Assembly (NCBI GenBank): GCA_963725655.1
Contig: CAVRYY010000001.1
Location: 1,302,001-1,366,000, forward strand
From: CAVRXT01 sp963725655
GTDB taxonomy: Bacteria > Acidobacteriota > Terriglobia > Acidiferrales > UBA7541
DNA length: 64,000 bases
Direction of reading: 5' to 3'
Part shown: positions 16,875-25,441 of the stretch, piece after piece
How positions within the stretch are numbered: the first letter of the stretch is position 1
Layout of the letters: every line of letters begins with the position of its first letter
The notes under the pieces: generated by a model
Told to the model about the DNA's origin: nothing
What the model saw: only the letters and a program-made list of their open reading frames with translations
Database searches by the model: none
Translations under genes and position numbers: made by a program

Positions 16875-17833
16875 CAGAGTGGGACGTGCGTGGTTTCCAG
16901 AATTTCGGCGAGGATGGTTTCGGCCTGTACGGATTTCTTTTGAGTGGAGACGTAGCGCGAGCTGACCGTGACGCGGTGCGCGAATACCGGAACGATCAGG
17001 CGCTTGAAGTCGTCCGGGACGCAGTAATCGCGGCCGTGGAGGAAGGCGCGGGCCTGGGCGGCGCGATGGAGCATGCCCATGCCGCGGGGACTGACGCCGA
17101 GGGTCAACTGTTCGGAGGTCCGGGTGCGCTCGACGATCTCGAGGGCGTAGTCGAGCAAGCTGTCGTCGACGGCCACGCGGCGCACCGCGTCCTGCATGGC
17201 GATCAAATCGGCGCCGGTCATTTGCGGTTCTAGATCCTGGGCCGCAGATTCTCCCGAGCCGTTGCGAATGATTTCCTTTTCGCTTTCGCGGGAGGGGTAG
17301 CCCATGCGGATGCGCATGAGGAAGCGATCGAGCTGCGATTCCGGAAGAGGGTAGGTGCCGTGATGTTCGATGGGATTCTGGGTGCCGATCACGAAAAAGG
17401 GCTGGGGCAGCGGATGGGTGTGGTTATCGACGGTGATCTGCGCTTCGTTCATCGCTTCCAGCAGCGCCGACTGTGTTTTCGGGGTGGTACGGTTGATTTC
17501 GTCGGCCAGCACGATGTTGGCAAAGATGGGCCCGGGCTTGAAATTAAATTCCTGAGCAGTGGGATGAAAGACGCTGACGCCGATGACGTCGCTGGGGAGC
17601 AGGTCGGAAGTGAATTGGATGCGGTGAAAGGAGCAATCGAAAGAGCGGGCCAGGGAATTGGCGAGGGTGGTTTTGCCGACGCCAGGGACGTCTTCGATGA
17701 GAAGGTGGCCACGAGCGAGGAGCGACGTCAGGGCCAGTTGGATGACCTCTTCTTTGCCCTTGACGACACGGCCGATGGATTTCTCGACCGCGGCGAGCCG
17801 CGAGTTGCCAGCTGGGATGGTCTTCGTTTGCAA
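16874..17833 (-). CDS. MoxR-type AAA+ ATPase
   Basis: A 319-aa AAA+ ATPase of the MoxR family (AAA_3). Walker A is EDVPGVGKTTLA near residue 50, Walker B is VLADEINR near 112, and sensor-1 lies in FFVIGTQNPIEHHGTYPLPE with the downstream arginine-finger block ESQLDRFLMRI. The AAA lid follows, ending in CVPDDFKRLIVPVFAHRV. The start is TTG at 17833, supported by AAGGG seven bases upstream; no ATG fits. The gene lies divergent to tRNA-Val with only 35 bases between them and leads the two-gene unit with DUF58. Confidence 0.92.
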   Translation of the reverse strand: MQTKTIPAGNSRLAAVEKSIGRVVKGKEEVIQLALTSLLARGHLLIEDVPGVGKTTLANSLARSFDCSFHRIQFTSDLLPSDVIGVSVFHPTAQEFNFKPGPIFANIVLADEINRTTPKTQSALLEAMNEAQITVDNHTHPLPQPFFVIGTQNPIEHHGTYPLPESQLDRFLMRIRMGYPSRESEKEIIRNGSGESAAQDLEPQMTGADLIAMQDAVRRVAVDDSLLDYALEIVERTRTSEQLTLGVSPRGMGMLHRAAQARAFLHGRDYCVPDDFKRLIVPVFAHRVTVSSRYVSTQKKSVQAETILAEILETTHVPL

Positions 17834-17868
17834 TTCCGGCCCTTTTGTTACAGAATTTACGCCGGTAC

Positions 17869-17945
17869 GGGCGATTAGCTCAGTTGGTTAGAGCGCTCCC
17901 CTCACACGGGAGAGGTCCTAGGTTCAAATCCTTGATCGCCCACCA
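17869..17945 (+). tRNA. tRNA-Val (anticodon CAC)
   Basis: A full cloverleaf of 77 bases with encoded CCA. The acceptor GGGCGAT pairs with ATCGCCC. The D arm is GCTC...GAGC. The anticodon stem CTCCC/GGGAG has loop CTCACAC, giving anticodon CAC. The variable loop is AGGTC. The T arm is CTAGG-TTCAAAT-CCTTG with one T-T mismatch at its second pair. A weak promoter (TTGCAA at 17828, 17-base spacer, CAGAAT) lies just upstream. Confidence 0.93.
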
Positions 17946-18055
17946 ACATTTGCACCCCGTTCCCGCCGGGCGCTAACCCCTACACCGCAGAACCGTAAGT
18001 CAAAACCCTTCCCGAAACGGCGGAAGACCGGGACGCGCGTCTGCACCAAAAAACA

Positions 18056-18138
18056 GGACGGCCGGAGCTAAAAGCGCGCGAATTCCCCGCGGTTCGCTTC
18101 AGTAATGCCGAACCGCGCCATGGAAGCTCCGGCCGTCC
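18056..18138. other. Nested inverted repeat (cruciform or structured RNA)
   Basis: Within the 379-base gap between tRNA-Val and the next gene, a perfect 14-bp inverted repeat (18056-18069 with 18125-18138, GGACGGCCGGAGCT) encloses a perfect 9-bp inverted repeat (18088-18096 with 18109-18117, CGCGGTTCG) with a 12-base loop. The two stems stack with internal loops of 18 and 7 bases. No T tract follows closely, so a plain terminator is a poor fit. I see no believable ORF in the rest of the gap. Confidence 0.6.
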
Positions 18139-18324
18139 ACTATCATCGCTGTTCTGAAAGTCTCTCATCTTTTGGGCCTGGTTTTGAAAGCAGGCTGCGG
18201 GGGTGTGCTCAAAGACCTATTTGCGATTGGTCACCCGTGCCCTGGGCCCGCGCTTGCGGCCGGGCTGTGGTAGGCTGATCGCGTTTTGGTGGCCGCCTGT
18301 TGGCGGGCGGGACTGAGGATGCCG

Positions 18325-18798
18325 ATGAACCATGTACTGCGATTTCTTGAGTTTTTGGCGCTGGGGACGTGGTTGGGCGGGATCATCCTGCTGATCGTGA
18401 TGGCTGCGGGCGTGTTCGGCTTGTTGGGAAGCCAGGACCAGGCTGGGGCGGTGGTGGGGATGGTGTTGGGGCGGCTGCACACTATTGGATGGATAGCGGG
18501 AGTGGTGTATTTGGCTGCCGCGCTGGGGATCGAGATGGGTCCGCAGGCGCAGGTGCGTCCGGCGGCGTTGGCGGTGATTTTGATGGTGGGCTTGACGCTG
18601 TTTTCGCAGTACCGGGTGACGTCGCGGATGGCGGTGTTGCGGGCGGAGATGGGTTCGGTGCAGGCTACGCCGAAGAGCAGTCCGCTGTGGGTGGAATTTG
18701 ACCGGCTGCACCATATGTCGGTGCGTATCGAGACTTCGGTGCTGCTGATTGGCCTGGTGGCGCTGTTTCTTACGGTGCGGGAGCTGCATCCTCGATAG
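18325..18798 (+). CDS. DUF4149-like four-helix membrane protein
   Basis: A 157-aa membrane protein with four helices: about residues 5-30 (LEFLALGTWLGGIILLIVM), 42-60, 70-92 and 130-153. The N-terminal G-T-W-L-G-G motif and overall plan match the DUF4149 (TMEM205-like) family, of unknown function. ATG 18325 is chosen because TGAGG sits six bases ahead; an ATG at 18319 would overlap that Shine-Dalgarno, and an upstream frame to 18286 adds a non-homologous stretch. The gene is followed 56 bases later by a glycosylase gene in the same direction. Confidence 0.75.
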   Translation: MNHVLRFLEFLALGTWLGGIILLIVMAAGVFGLLGSQDQAGAVVGMVLGRLHTIGWIAGVVYLAAALGIEMGPQAQVRPAALAVILMVGLTLFSQYRVTSRMAVLRAEMGSVQATPKSSPLWVEFDRLHHMSVRIETSVLLIGLVALFLTVRELHPR

Positions 18799-18854
18799 GC
18801 GGTCGCGCAAGAGGCGGATAGTTTTTCCTCGGTGTCGTTCTATAATTCCCGGCT

Positions 18855-19583
18855 ATGACCAAGAAAAAGCGCACGTTCGAATTCGAATTTCCTGCCGCGG
18901 TGCTCTCCCTTTCGGCTGCCGATGAAAAATTGGGTAGGTTCATGGAGCTGGCGGGACCTTGCGGGCTGCAAATGGATGAGGCGGAGAGCCCGTTTGAATC
19001 GCTGGTGGAAGCGATCGTGTATCAGCAACTACACGGCAAGGCTGCGGAGACGATTTTCAATCGGGTAAAGGCAATTTTCGCACCGGAGCGGTTTCCTACG
19101 CCCCGGCTATTGCTGGAGGTGCCGGAGGAGTTGCTGCGTGGCGCGGGGCTCTCGCGGCAGAAAATGGCGGCGATTCGGGATTTGGCGGCGAAGACGCTGG
19201 ATGGCACGGTGCCGGATCTGCGCGCGATCCGGCGCATGTCCGATGACGAAATTATCGAGCGGCTTACGTCGGTGCGCGGAGTGGGCCGCTGGACGGTGGA
19301 GATGTTTTTGATTTTTCATTTGGGGCGGCCGGACGTGCTGCCGATCGGGGACTACGGCGTCCTGCAGGGCTACGCGCTCACGCACCGCAAAAGGAAAATG
19401 CCGAAGCCGAAAGAGCTGGGGGCGTTTGGCGAACGCTGGAAGCCTTATCGCACCGTGGCGAGCTGGTATTTGTGGCGGGCGGTGCATTTGGATCGGGCGA
19501 AGAAGGCTGAGGATAATCTAAAGAAGGGCGCGGCTGAGAAAAAGAAAACTGTGAAGAGCTCGAAGAAAAAAATACGAGAGTAA
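18855..19583 (+). CDS. HhH-GPD DNA glycosylase (AlkA/MAG-like 3-methyladenine glycosylase)
   Basis: A 242-aa base-excision enzyme that removes alkylated purines. The family features are the IVYQQLHGKAAETIFNRV helix, the helix-hairpin-helix VRGVGRWTVEMFLIF and the catalytic aspartate in LPIGDYGV. There is no iron-sulfur cysteine set, which fits AlkA/MAG rather than Nth or MutY. The last 40 residues are lysine-rich (KKGAAEKKKTVKSSKKK), unusual for the family and possibly a DNA-binding tail. The N-terminal AlkA domain is reduced, as in yeast Mag1-like bacterial homologues. Confidence 0.88.
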   Translation: MTKKKRTFEFEFPAAVLSLSAADEKLGRFMELAGPCGLQMDEAESPFESLVEAIVYQQLHGKAAETIFNRVKAIFAPERFPTPRLLLEVPEELLRGAGLSRQKMAAIRDLAAKTLDGTVPDLRAIRRMSDDEIIERLTSVRGVGRWTVEMFLIFHLGRPDVLPIGDYGVLQGYALTHRKRKMPKPKELGAFGERWKPYRTVASWYLWRAVHLDRAKKAEDNLKKGAAEKKKTVKSSKKKIRE

Positions 19584-19646
19584 ATTCAACTGACGATTCC
19601 CCGAAAGCAAACCGTTCACGCGATTCTTCAGTTTACTCAGTCCTGC

Positions 19647-19731
19647 ACGCCCACCCTTCGCGAAAACCGCGAAGAGTGGGGCACCCGGAAAAGATAACAG
19701 CGTCGAACCGTCGAACCGTAAAACTGTCGAA
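19647..19731. repeat. Dispersed hairpin repeat, copy B
   Basis: Nearly identical to 4333-4403. CCCACCCTTCGC (19650-19661) faces GCGAAGAGTGGG (19669-19680), a 12-bp stem with one C-A mismatch, and the same GGCACCCGGAAAAGATAA tail follows, then GAACCGTCGAA repeated. It lies between the convergent glycosylase and RND pump genes and may act as a bidirectional transcription barrier. Confidence 0.7.
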
Positions 19732-19761
19732 CTGGAGGGGAGTGGAGGCTCGCCGCTCGTT

Positions 19762-22700
19762 CTAGTGCTCGTCAGGCGGGGCGGCGTTTGGAGTTGCGTC
19801 CCCGTCGGTGTGCGCGGCTTGTTTGGGGAGCCAGTAGGTGGCTAGCAGCGGGATTACGAAGAGGATGGCGAAGGGGGATGTGACCATGCCGCCGACTACT
19901 ACCCGGGCTAGAGGTTGCTGAGCTTGCACACCTACTCCGCTGGAGATGGCTGCTGGGAGGAGCCCCAGACCGGCGGCGGCGCAGGCCATCACTACGGGGC
20001 GCATTTCGGATAGGGCTCCGACCTTAATAGCGTCGAGCATGGAGAGCGAGCCCTTTTCCTTGCGGCGGATGCCGGAGATAAAGACTACGCCGCCCAGGGT
20101 GCAGACGCCGATCACCGAAGCGAATCCCACCGCGGCGGAGATACTGAACGGGGTGTGAGTGATCAGAAGCGAGAGCACTCCGCCGATGGCTCCGAAGGGC
20201 AGCATGGCGACCACCAGCAACGCGTGGGGCAGTGAATTGAACGCGGTGAAAAGAAGCGCCAGGATGATCACCAGGCTGATCGGAATAATAATTTCCAGGC
20301 GGCGCTGTTCTTTCTGCAAGCTGTCGTACTCGCCGGCCCACTCGAGGTGATAGCCCTCGGGCAGGTGGATTTTTCTATCGAGGCGTTGCTGCACGTCTTG
20401 AATGGTGCCAGCCAGGTCGCGGCCGCGGACGCTGAACTTGATGGGAATGTAGCGGCGGCCATTTTCGCGGTAGATCATGAACGCGCCTTCGTGCAGGGAA
20501 ACGTCGGCCACCTGGCCCAAGGGAACGTTGCCGCCCTCGGGAGTGGGCAGCAGAATATTACGGATCGTTTCCGGGGATTGGCGATATTCGGGTTTGTAGC
20601 GGAGGACGAAATCGAAGCGGCGATCGCCCTGCAGAATTTGCGTGGCGGCCAGGCCGCCGATGGCGGCTTGCACCGCGGCGTTGACGTCCTGAGCCATTAA
20701 GCCGTAGCGCGCGCTGTTGGTGCGGTTGATGGCGACCAGCAACTCGGGCTGGCCGGATTCCTGGAAAACAGCGAGGTCGGCGATGCCGGGAACCGCGGCC
20801 ATGACGTCGCGAATCTCGTCCGCTTTCTGCACCAGGGTATCGATATCGTCGCCGAACAGCTTGATGGAATTCTCGCCCTTCACCCCAGACATCGCTTCCT
20901 CGACGTTGTCCTGAATATTCTGCGAGAAATTGAAATCCACGCCGGGATACTTGGCGAGTTGAGCGCTCATTTGTGCGACCAGGCCGTCCTTGGTCAGGCC
21001 GCCGGGCCAATCGCTAGGATTTTTCAGCGAAACCATGAATTCCACGTTGTTGAAGGTGGTGACGTCAGTACCGTCGTCCGGTCTGCCCATTTGCGAGACC
21101 ACTTGGGTGACCACGGGGTACTGCTGGAGTATTTCGCGGACCTCGTGGGCCATCTTCGCGCCGGCATCATAGGACGCGTCTTGCGGGAGAGTGGCGCGAA
21201 TCCACAGGTTGCCTTCCTCGAGTTTGGGCATGAATTCGCCGCCGAGAAAAGCAGCCAGCACCAGCGCGGCGGCCAAGCTACTGAGCGAGATGATCAGGGC
21301 GGTCCGGCGGTGGGAAAGCGTCCAGCTGAGCGATTTCTTGTAGTGCTTGGAGAGGAAGCTGACCAAACGGGTGTGGTGGCCGCGGACTTTTTCGGGGCGC
21401 ATCCAAGAGGTGAGAACCGGAGCGAACAGGATGGCGAAGAGCAGTGCGCCGAAAAGAGCGAAGCCGTACGTTTCGGACATCGGCCTGAAAATCTTCCCCG
21501 GCACGCCTTCCATGGTGAATAGCGGAATGAGCGCAACGATGATGACCAGCACGGAAAAGAGCACGGGACGGACGGCTTCGGCGGTGGCATCGGCGATCAG
21601 ATCGAAGGTATTGGCACTGGCGTCCGCGGATTGAAATCGGCGGTAGATATTTTCGAGAACGATAACCGCGGCGTCAACGAGGATACCGAAGTCGATCGCG
21701 CCAATCGAAATCAGGTTGGCGGGCCGGTCGGTGAGCACCATCACCGAGAAGGCGAACAGCAGCGAGCAAGGAATGGTCAGCGCGGCGATCAAGGAGATCG
21801 GTATGTCGCCGAGGAAGACGATCAAAATCAGGGTGACGAAGACCAACCCGAGGATCACTACGTGGCGGACGGTATGGGTGGTCTGGTTCACCAGGTTGGT
21901 GCGGTCGTAGAGAGGGACGATTTTCATTCCCGGCGGCAGCAAGCCGCCGTTCAGCGCCTTGAATTTCTCCTTGAGCTTGCGCAATGCGGGCAGCGATTGT
22001 TCGCCGCGCTGGAGCAAGACGATTCCTTGGACCACGTCGTCGGCGTGGTTGACGCCCACCTGGCCCAGGCGAGGCTGGTTGCCTTCGTGGACGTCGGCGA
22101 TATCTCCCAGGAAAATGGGAACGTTGTTGTGTTCGGCGACCAGAACGTTGCGCATGTCCTGAACGCTTTGCAGCAGGCCGACCCCGCGAACGTCCAGGCT
22201 CTGGCTACCGAGGGTCATATAGCTGCCGCCGGCGTTGGCGTTGCTGGCGGAGACGGCGGCGACGGCCTGGGGCAGGGTGACGTTGTATTGCAAGAGTTTT
22301 CGCGGATCGATTTCGGCGATGTATTCGCGAGTGCTGCCGCCGAAGGAGGCGACGTCGATAATTCCGGAAACCTGCTTTACTTCGCGGGTGACGAACCAAT
22401 CCTGAGTAGCCTTGAGCTCGTTCAGGCTGTACTGGGGGCCGTCCAGGCGGTATCGAAAAATTTCTCCGATGGGAGATTCAGGAGAGAGCTGCGGGCTGAG
22501 GTTCGCGGGCAGGGAGACGAGTTGGAGGCGGTTCAGCACTTCCTGGCGATCCCACAAATAGCTGCTGTCGTAGCTGAAATACACCTTCACATCGCTCAAG
22601 CCGAAAATGGTGATGGAGCGGGCGTATTCGAGGTGGGGAATCCCGAAGAGCACGGTTTCAATCGGGACGGTGACCTGGCGTTCCATTTCTTCCGCCGACC

Positions 22701-22863
22701 ACGATGGATTCTGGGTGATCACTTCGACCAGCGGTGGCGAGGGGTCCGGGTAGGCCTCAATATCCAGGCGCAGAAACATGATGAAGCCGCCCAACATCCA
22801 GGCAACCAGTACGACGATCATGAGCGGACGATAGCGCAGCAGGGATGCGACGAGGTTGCGCAT
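19762..22863 (-). CDS. Heavy-metal RND efflux permease, CzcA/CusA family
   Basis: Inner membrane proton-driven pump of 1033 aa, the usual length. It shows the RND plan of 12 helices and two large periplasmic loops. The helix-4 motif is DFGILVDAAVIVLEN, which carries the DFG...D...E pattern of divalent-cation HME-RND pumps rather than the A-x-x-AMVDAA form of the Cu/Ag pump CusA. The N-terminal DIEAYPDPSPP and C-terminal GVVFISGIRR blocks are also family marks. It lies five bases downstream of its adaptor gene. No outer membrane factor (CzcC/TolC) gene is adjacent. The zinc/cobalt/nickel specificity is inference from the motif only. Confidence 0.9.
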   Translation of the reverse strand: MRNLVASLLRYRPLMIVVLVAWMLGGFIMFLRLDIEAYPDPSPPLVEVITQNPSWSAEEMERQVTVPIETVLFGIPHLEYARSITIFGLSDVKVYFSYDSSYLWDRQEVLNRLQLVSLPANLSPQLSPESPIGEIFRYRLDGPQYSLNELKATQDWFVTREVKQVSGIIDVASFGGSTREYIAEIDPRKLLQYNVTLPQAVAAVSASNANAGGSYMTLGSQSLDVRGVGLLQSVQDMRNVLVAEHNNVPIFLGDIADVHEGNQPRLGQVGVNHADDVVQGIVLLQRGEQSLPALRKLKEKFKALNGGLLPPGMKIVPLYDRTNLVNQTTHTVRHVVILGLVFVTLILIVFLGDIPISLIAALTIPCSLLFAFSVMVLTDRPANLISIGAIDFGILVDAAVIVLENIYRRFQSADASANTFDLIADATAEAVRPVLFSVLVIIVALIPLFTMEGVPGKIFRPMSETYGFALFGALLFAILFAPVLTSWMRPEKVRGHHTRLVSFLSKHYKKSLSWTLSHRRTALIISLSSLAAALVLAAFLGGEFMPKLEEGNLWIRATLPQDASYDAGAKMAHEVREILQQYPVVTQVVSQMGRPDDGTDVTTFNNVEFMVSLKNPSDWPGGLTKDGLVAQMSAQLAKYPGVDFNFSQNIQDNVEEAMSGVKGENSIKLFGDDIDTLVQKADEIRDVMAAVPGIADLAVFQESGQPELLVAINRTNSARYGLMAQDVNAAVQAAIGGLAATQILQGDRRFDFVLRYKPEYRQSPETIRNILLPTPEGGNVPLGQVADVSLHEGAFMIYRENGRRYIPIKFSVRGRDLAGTIQDVQQRLDRKIHLPEGYHLEWAGEYDSLQKEQRRLEIIIPISLVIILALLFTAFNSLPHALLVVAMLPFGAIGGVLSLLITHTPFSISAAVGFASVIGVCTLGGVVFISGIRRKEKGSLSMLDAIKVGALSEMRPVVMACAAAGLGLLPAAISSGVGVQAQQPLARVVVGGMVTSPFAILFVIPLLATYWLPKQAAHTDGDATPNAAPPDEH

Positions 22864-22868
22864 TCCGG

Positions 22869-24044
22869 TTAGCTCTGCTCCGCAGAGCGGAGCAGCAATG
22901 CGCCTTCGGACACGATAACGTCTCCGGTGCGCAGGCCGCTGACCACTTCCATCGAACCGTCGACGGTCCGCCCCAGGGTGACGTCGCGCCGCTGGTAGCG
23001 ATTGCTGCCCTTACCGATGTAGACGTAGGAGTGATTGCCTTCGCGAATCACCGCCGACCCAGGAACCAGAATCCCGTTGGCAGAAGAGCGCAGAATGCGA
23101 ATCGAGCCGAACATCGCGGGCTTGATGCGTCCATCGGGGTTGGGCAGAACGACGCGCAAGTGCAAGGTGTGAGTGGTGGCGTCGACCTCCCCGGAAACAA
23201 CGCTCACGCGGCCGGCCCAGTGCTGGCCGGGGTAGGCGTTCAAGGTGACCTGCGCGGCCTCACCGGGCTTCGCGGCGGTGTAATCCTTTTCGTACATATC
23301 GCCCATGGCCCAGATTTCACTGATGTCGGCGATGGTGCAGAGGGGCTGGGCGGCGGCGAGAGCGGTGGAAAATTCACCGGAAGCGGCGCCGATGTCGAGG
23401 ACGATGCCAGCCCGAGGAGCGGCGACGCGGAGCTGATTGGTAGCCTGATCGGGATCCATGCCGAACACTTTGATCTGTTCGCGGGCGGCATCGACTTCCG
23501 CCTGGGACATCTGGGCGTCGCCCTGGGCCTGCTGGAAGTCCTTTTCGGCGATGGCATGATGATCGTAGAGGTCGTTGGCGCGGGCGAGGGCTTTCTGTTT
23601 CACCTCGTTGTCGACGCGCGCTTTGTGATAGTCGGCGACGGCGCGTGCCAGGTCACTGCTGTCGAGCAGCGCGAGCGTGGCGCCTTTCTCGACGTGATCC
23701 CACGGGCGAACCTTCATTTCCACGATGCGTCCGCCGGCAGGAGCGAAGACGCGGACTACATGGGTGGGGTCAGGTTCGATGTGCGCGGGTAGTTCCAGAT
23801 AATCGGGGATGGGAGATTCACTCACGGTAATGGTCTGCACGCCCTTGGAGTCGGGGGCGATGTATTCACCGTCAGTCGCTGCAGCCGAATTAGCGCCAGC
23901 AGGCGGTGGGGGCGTTGCATTGGTGTTGGAACCGCTGCCGCATCCGGCGAGCGCCAATACGGCCGCGAGACCCATGAATCGAAGGCCTGAGTTCAAAGAT
24001 TCTCCCAACAAGCGGAAAAGCCGCCTGTTCGCCGGGAAACACAC
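22869..24044 (-). CDS. RND efflux periplasmic adaptor (CzcB-like lipoprotein)
   Basis: A membrane fusion protein of 391 aa that would join the pump to an outer membrane channel. The N-terminus has a lipobox LALAGC (cysteine near residue 35), then a Pro/Ala linker. A beta-barrel and lipoyl half-motif follow (GGRIVEMKVRPWDHVEKGATLALLDS), a helical hairpin at about residues 130-190, the returning lipoyl half (RVAAPRAGIVLDIG) and a membrane-proximal domain to the end (VVSGLRTGDVIVSEGALLL). GTG 24044 gives a 35-residue signal peptide; ATG 23975 would give a shorter, more typical one, so the start is uncertain. It is the first gene of the pump operon. Confidence 0.88.
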   Translation of the reverse strand: MCFPANRRLFRLLGESLNSGLRFMGLAAVLALAGCGSGSNTNATPPPPAGANSAAATDGEYIAPDSKGVQTITVSESPIPDYLELPAHIEPDPTHVVRVFAPAGGRIVEMKVRPWDHVEKGATLALLDSSDLARAVADYHKARVDNEVKQKALARANDLYDHHAIAEKDFQQAQGDAQMSQAEVDAAREQIKVFGMDPDQATNQLRVAAPRAGIVLDIGAASGEFSTALAAAQPLCTIADISEIWAMGDMYEKDYTAAKPGEAAQVTLNAYPGQHWAGRVSVVSGEVDATTHTLHLRVVLPNPDGRIKPAMFGSIRILRSSANGILVPGSAVIREGNHSYVYIGKGSNRYQRRDVTLGRTVDGSMEVVSGLRTGDVIVSEGALLLRSAEQS

Positions 24045-24352
24045 CGGTCGCCTTTGGTTGATGAACGATCCCGCGAAAGACCTGCCGTACCCGAACCGAG
24101 ATAGCCGGCTAACTTAATTAGGATGCCGAGAGCAGCGCGAAGATGCCCGCAGAGTCCGCTATCCTGTGTGTTTCCAATTTACTATGACGGTGGAAGGTCC
24201 GCAAATCATTGTGTCACGGTATGTTCGGTGGCAGACATCATTGCGTCCGAATCGGACCTGAGTTCCATATTATTTTGGCCGCTCGGGCCGGGCGCTTTTT
24301 TGCGGCCTGGGGTGCGGATGAGAAAACCGGGCTGTGCTAGTATCGCTGACCT
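24045..24352. promoter_or_regulatory. Divergent control region between the efflux operon and ychF
   Basis: No gene is visible. Two near-identical 11-base direct repeats (ATCATTGTGTC at 24205-24215 and ATCATTGCGTC at 24237-24247) are 32 bases apart, close to three helical turns. A short palindrome GTCCGAATCGGAC follows at 24245-24257, and a GGCCGC/GCGGCC pair encloses a T6 run at 24277-24307. A -10-like TAGTAT lies about 12 bases before ychF. Confidence 0.35.
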
Positions 24353-25432
24353 ATGGAAACAGGGATTATTGGACTGCCGCAGGTAGGGAAGACAAGTTTG
24401 TTCCGGATATTGACGCGTGCGCGGGTCGAGGCGCGTGCCGGCCAGCCTGGAGAGACGCATGTGGGCGTGGCGCAGGTTCCGGACGAGCGGGTGAACAAGC
24501 TGGCCGAGCTGTTCCATCCCAAGAAGATTACCTTTGCGACTATTCAGTATGTGGATGTGGGCGGGATCCAAAAGGATCGCGCCAAGGATTCCGCGTCGCT
24601 GGTTCCGCTGCGCGAGGCGGACGCGCTGGCGCACGTGGTGCGGGTGTTTGAGAACCCCGCAGTGCCGCATCCGGCGGGGAGCATCGACGCCATGCGCGAC
24701 ATCGAAAGCATCGACCTAGAATTGATCCTCAACGACCTGGAACAAGCCGAGCGGCGAATCGAGCGAGTGCAGAAGGATTTGAAAAAGAAGAAGGAAACGA
24801 TCCTGGAGCTGGAACTGGCTCTGCTGTTGCGGTGTAAAGAGGCGCTAGAATCCGAGAAGCCGCTGCGGGAAATCGAGTTCAAGCCGGAAGAGAAGAAGAT
24901 GCTGACCGGTTTTACGTTCTTGTCGCGCAAGCCGATGCTGTACGTGCTGAATCTGGGCGACGAAGAGGCCGGGGAGATCGGCAACGTGGTAGCCAAGTAT
25001 AAGTTGGAAAAGCTGGCGTCGAAGCCGCAGACCGCGGTGGTGCCGTTCTGCGGGAAAATCGAAGCGGAGCTGGCCGACCTGAGCGATGCGGAAGCGGGCG
25101 AGATGATGCGTGCATACGGCTTGGCGGAATCCGGACGCGATCGCCTGATTCAGGCCAGCTACCGATTGCTGGGCCTGATTTCGTTTTTGACTTGCGGCGA
25201 GCCGGAATGCCGTGCCTGGACCATCGAGAAGAACAGCACCGCGCCGCAAGCCGCCGGGGCGATTCACAGCGACATCGAGAAGAAGTTCATCAAGGCCGAC
25301 GTGGTGGGCTGGCAAGAACTGCTGGCGGCGGGAAGTTGGGGAGCGGCGAAGGAAAAAGGGCAGGTGCGGCTGGAAGGCCGGGAATATATCGTGAAGGATG
25401 GCGACGTGGTGTTGTTCCGGCACTCGGGGTAA
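24353..25432 (+). CDS. YchF/Obg-family GTPase with C-terminal TGS-like domain
   Basis: A 359-aa P-loop protein of the YchF type. The P-loop is GIIGLPQVGKTSLF at the extreme N-terminus. The YchF-specific coiled-coil segment lies at about residues 125-165 (ERRIERVQKDLKKKKE). The TGS-like C-terminal domain is recognised by AWTIEKNSTAPQAAGAIHSD and EGREYIVKDGDVVLFR. It diverges from standard YchF: P-loop Q-V-G-K-T instead of N-V-G-K-S, G3 block VDVGGIQKD where the family has D-I-A-G-L, and N-L-G-D in the base-specificity position where the family has N-x-x-E. YchF proteins bind ribosomes and often hydrolyse ATP better than GTP; nucleotide preference here is open. Confidence 0.85.
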   Translation: METGIIGLPQVGKTSLFRILTRARVEARAGQPGETHVGVAQVPDERVNKLAELFHPKKITFATIQYVDVGGIQKDRAKDSASLVPLREADALAHVVRVFENPAVPHPAGSIDAMRDIESIDLELILNDLEQAERRIERVQKDLKKKKETILELELALLLRCKEALESEKPLREIEFKPEEKKMLTGFTFLSRKPMLYVLNLGDEEAGEIGNVVAKYKLEKLASKPQTAVVPFCGKIEAELADLSDAEAGEMMRAYGLAESGRDRLIQASYRLLGLISFLTCGEPECRAWTIEKNSTAPQAAGAIHSDIEKKFIKADVVGWQELLAAGSWGAAKEKGQVRLEGREYIVKDGDVVLFRHSG

Positions 25433-25441
25433 TTCCGACGC

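Noticed and set aside
17980..18168. 62-codon minus-strand ORF over the nested inverted repeat
   Set aside because: Its composition follows the inverted repeat arms, and there is no ribosome binding site or family resemblance.
21631..22872. 413-codon plus-strand frame opposite the RND permease
   Set aside because: It is a shadow of the GC-rich RND gene; composition is Gly/Asp/Val-rich and matches no family.
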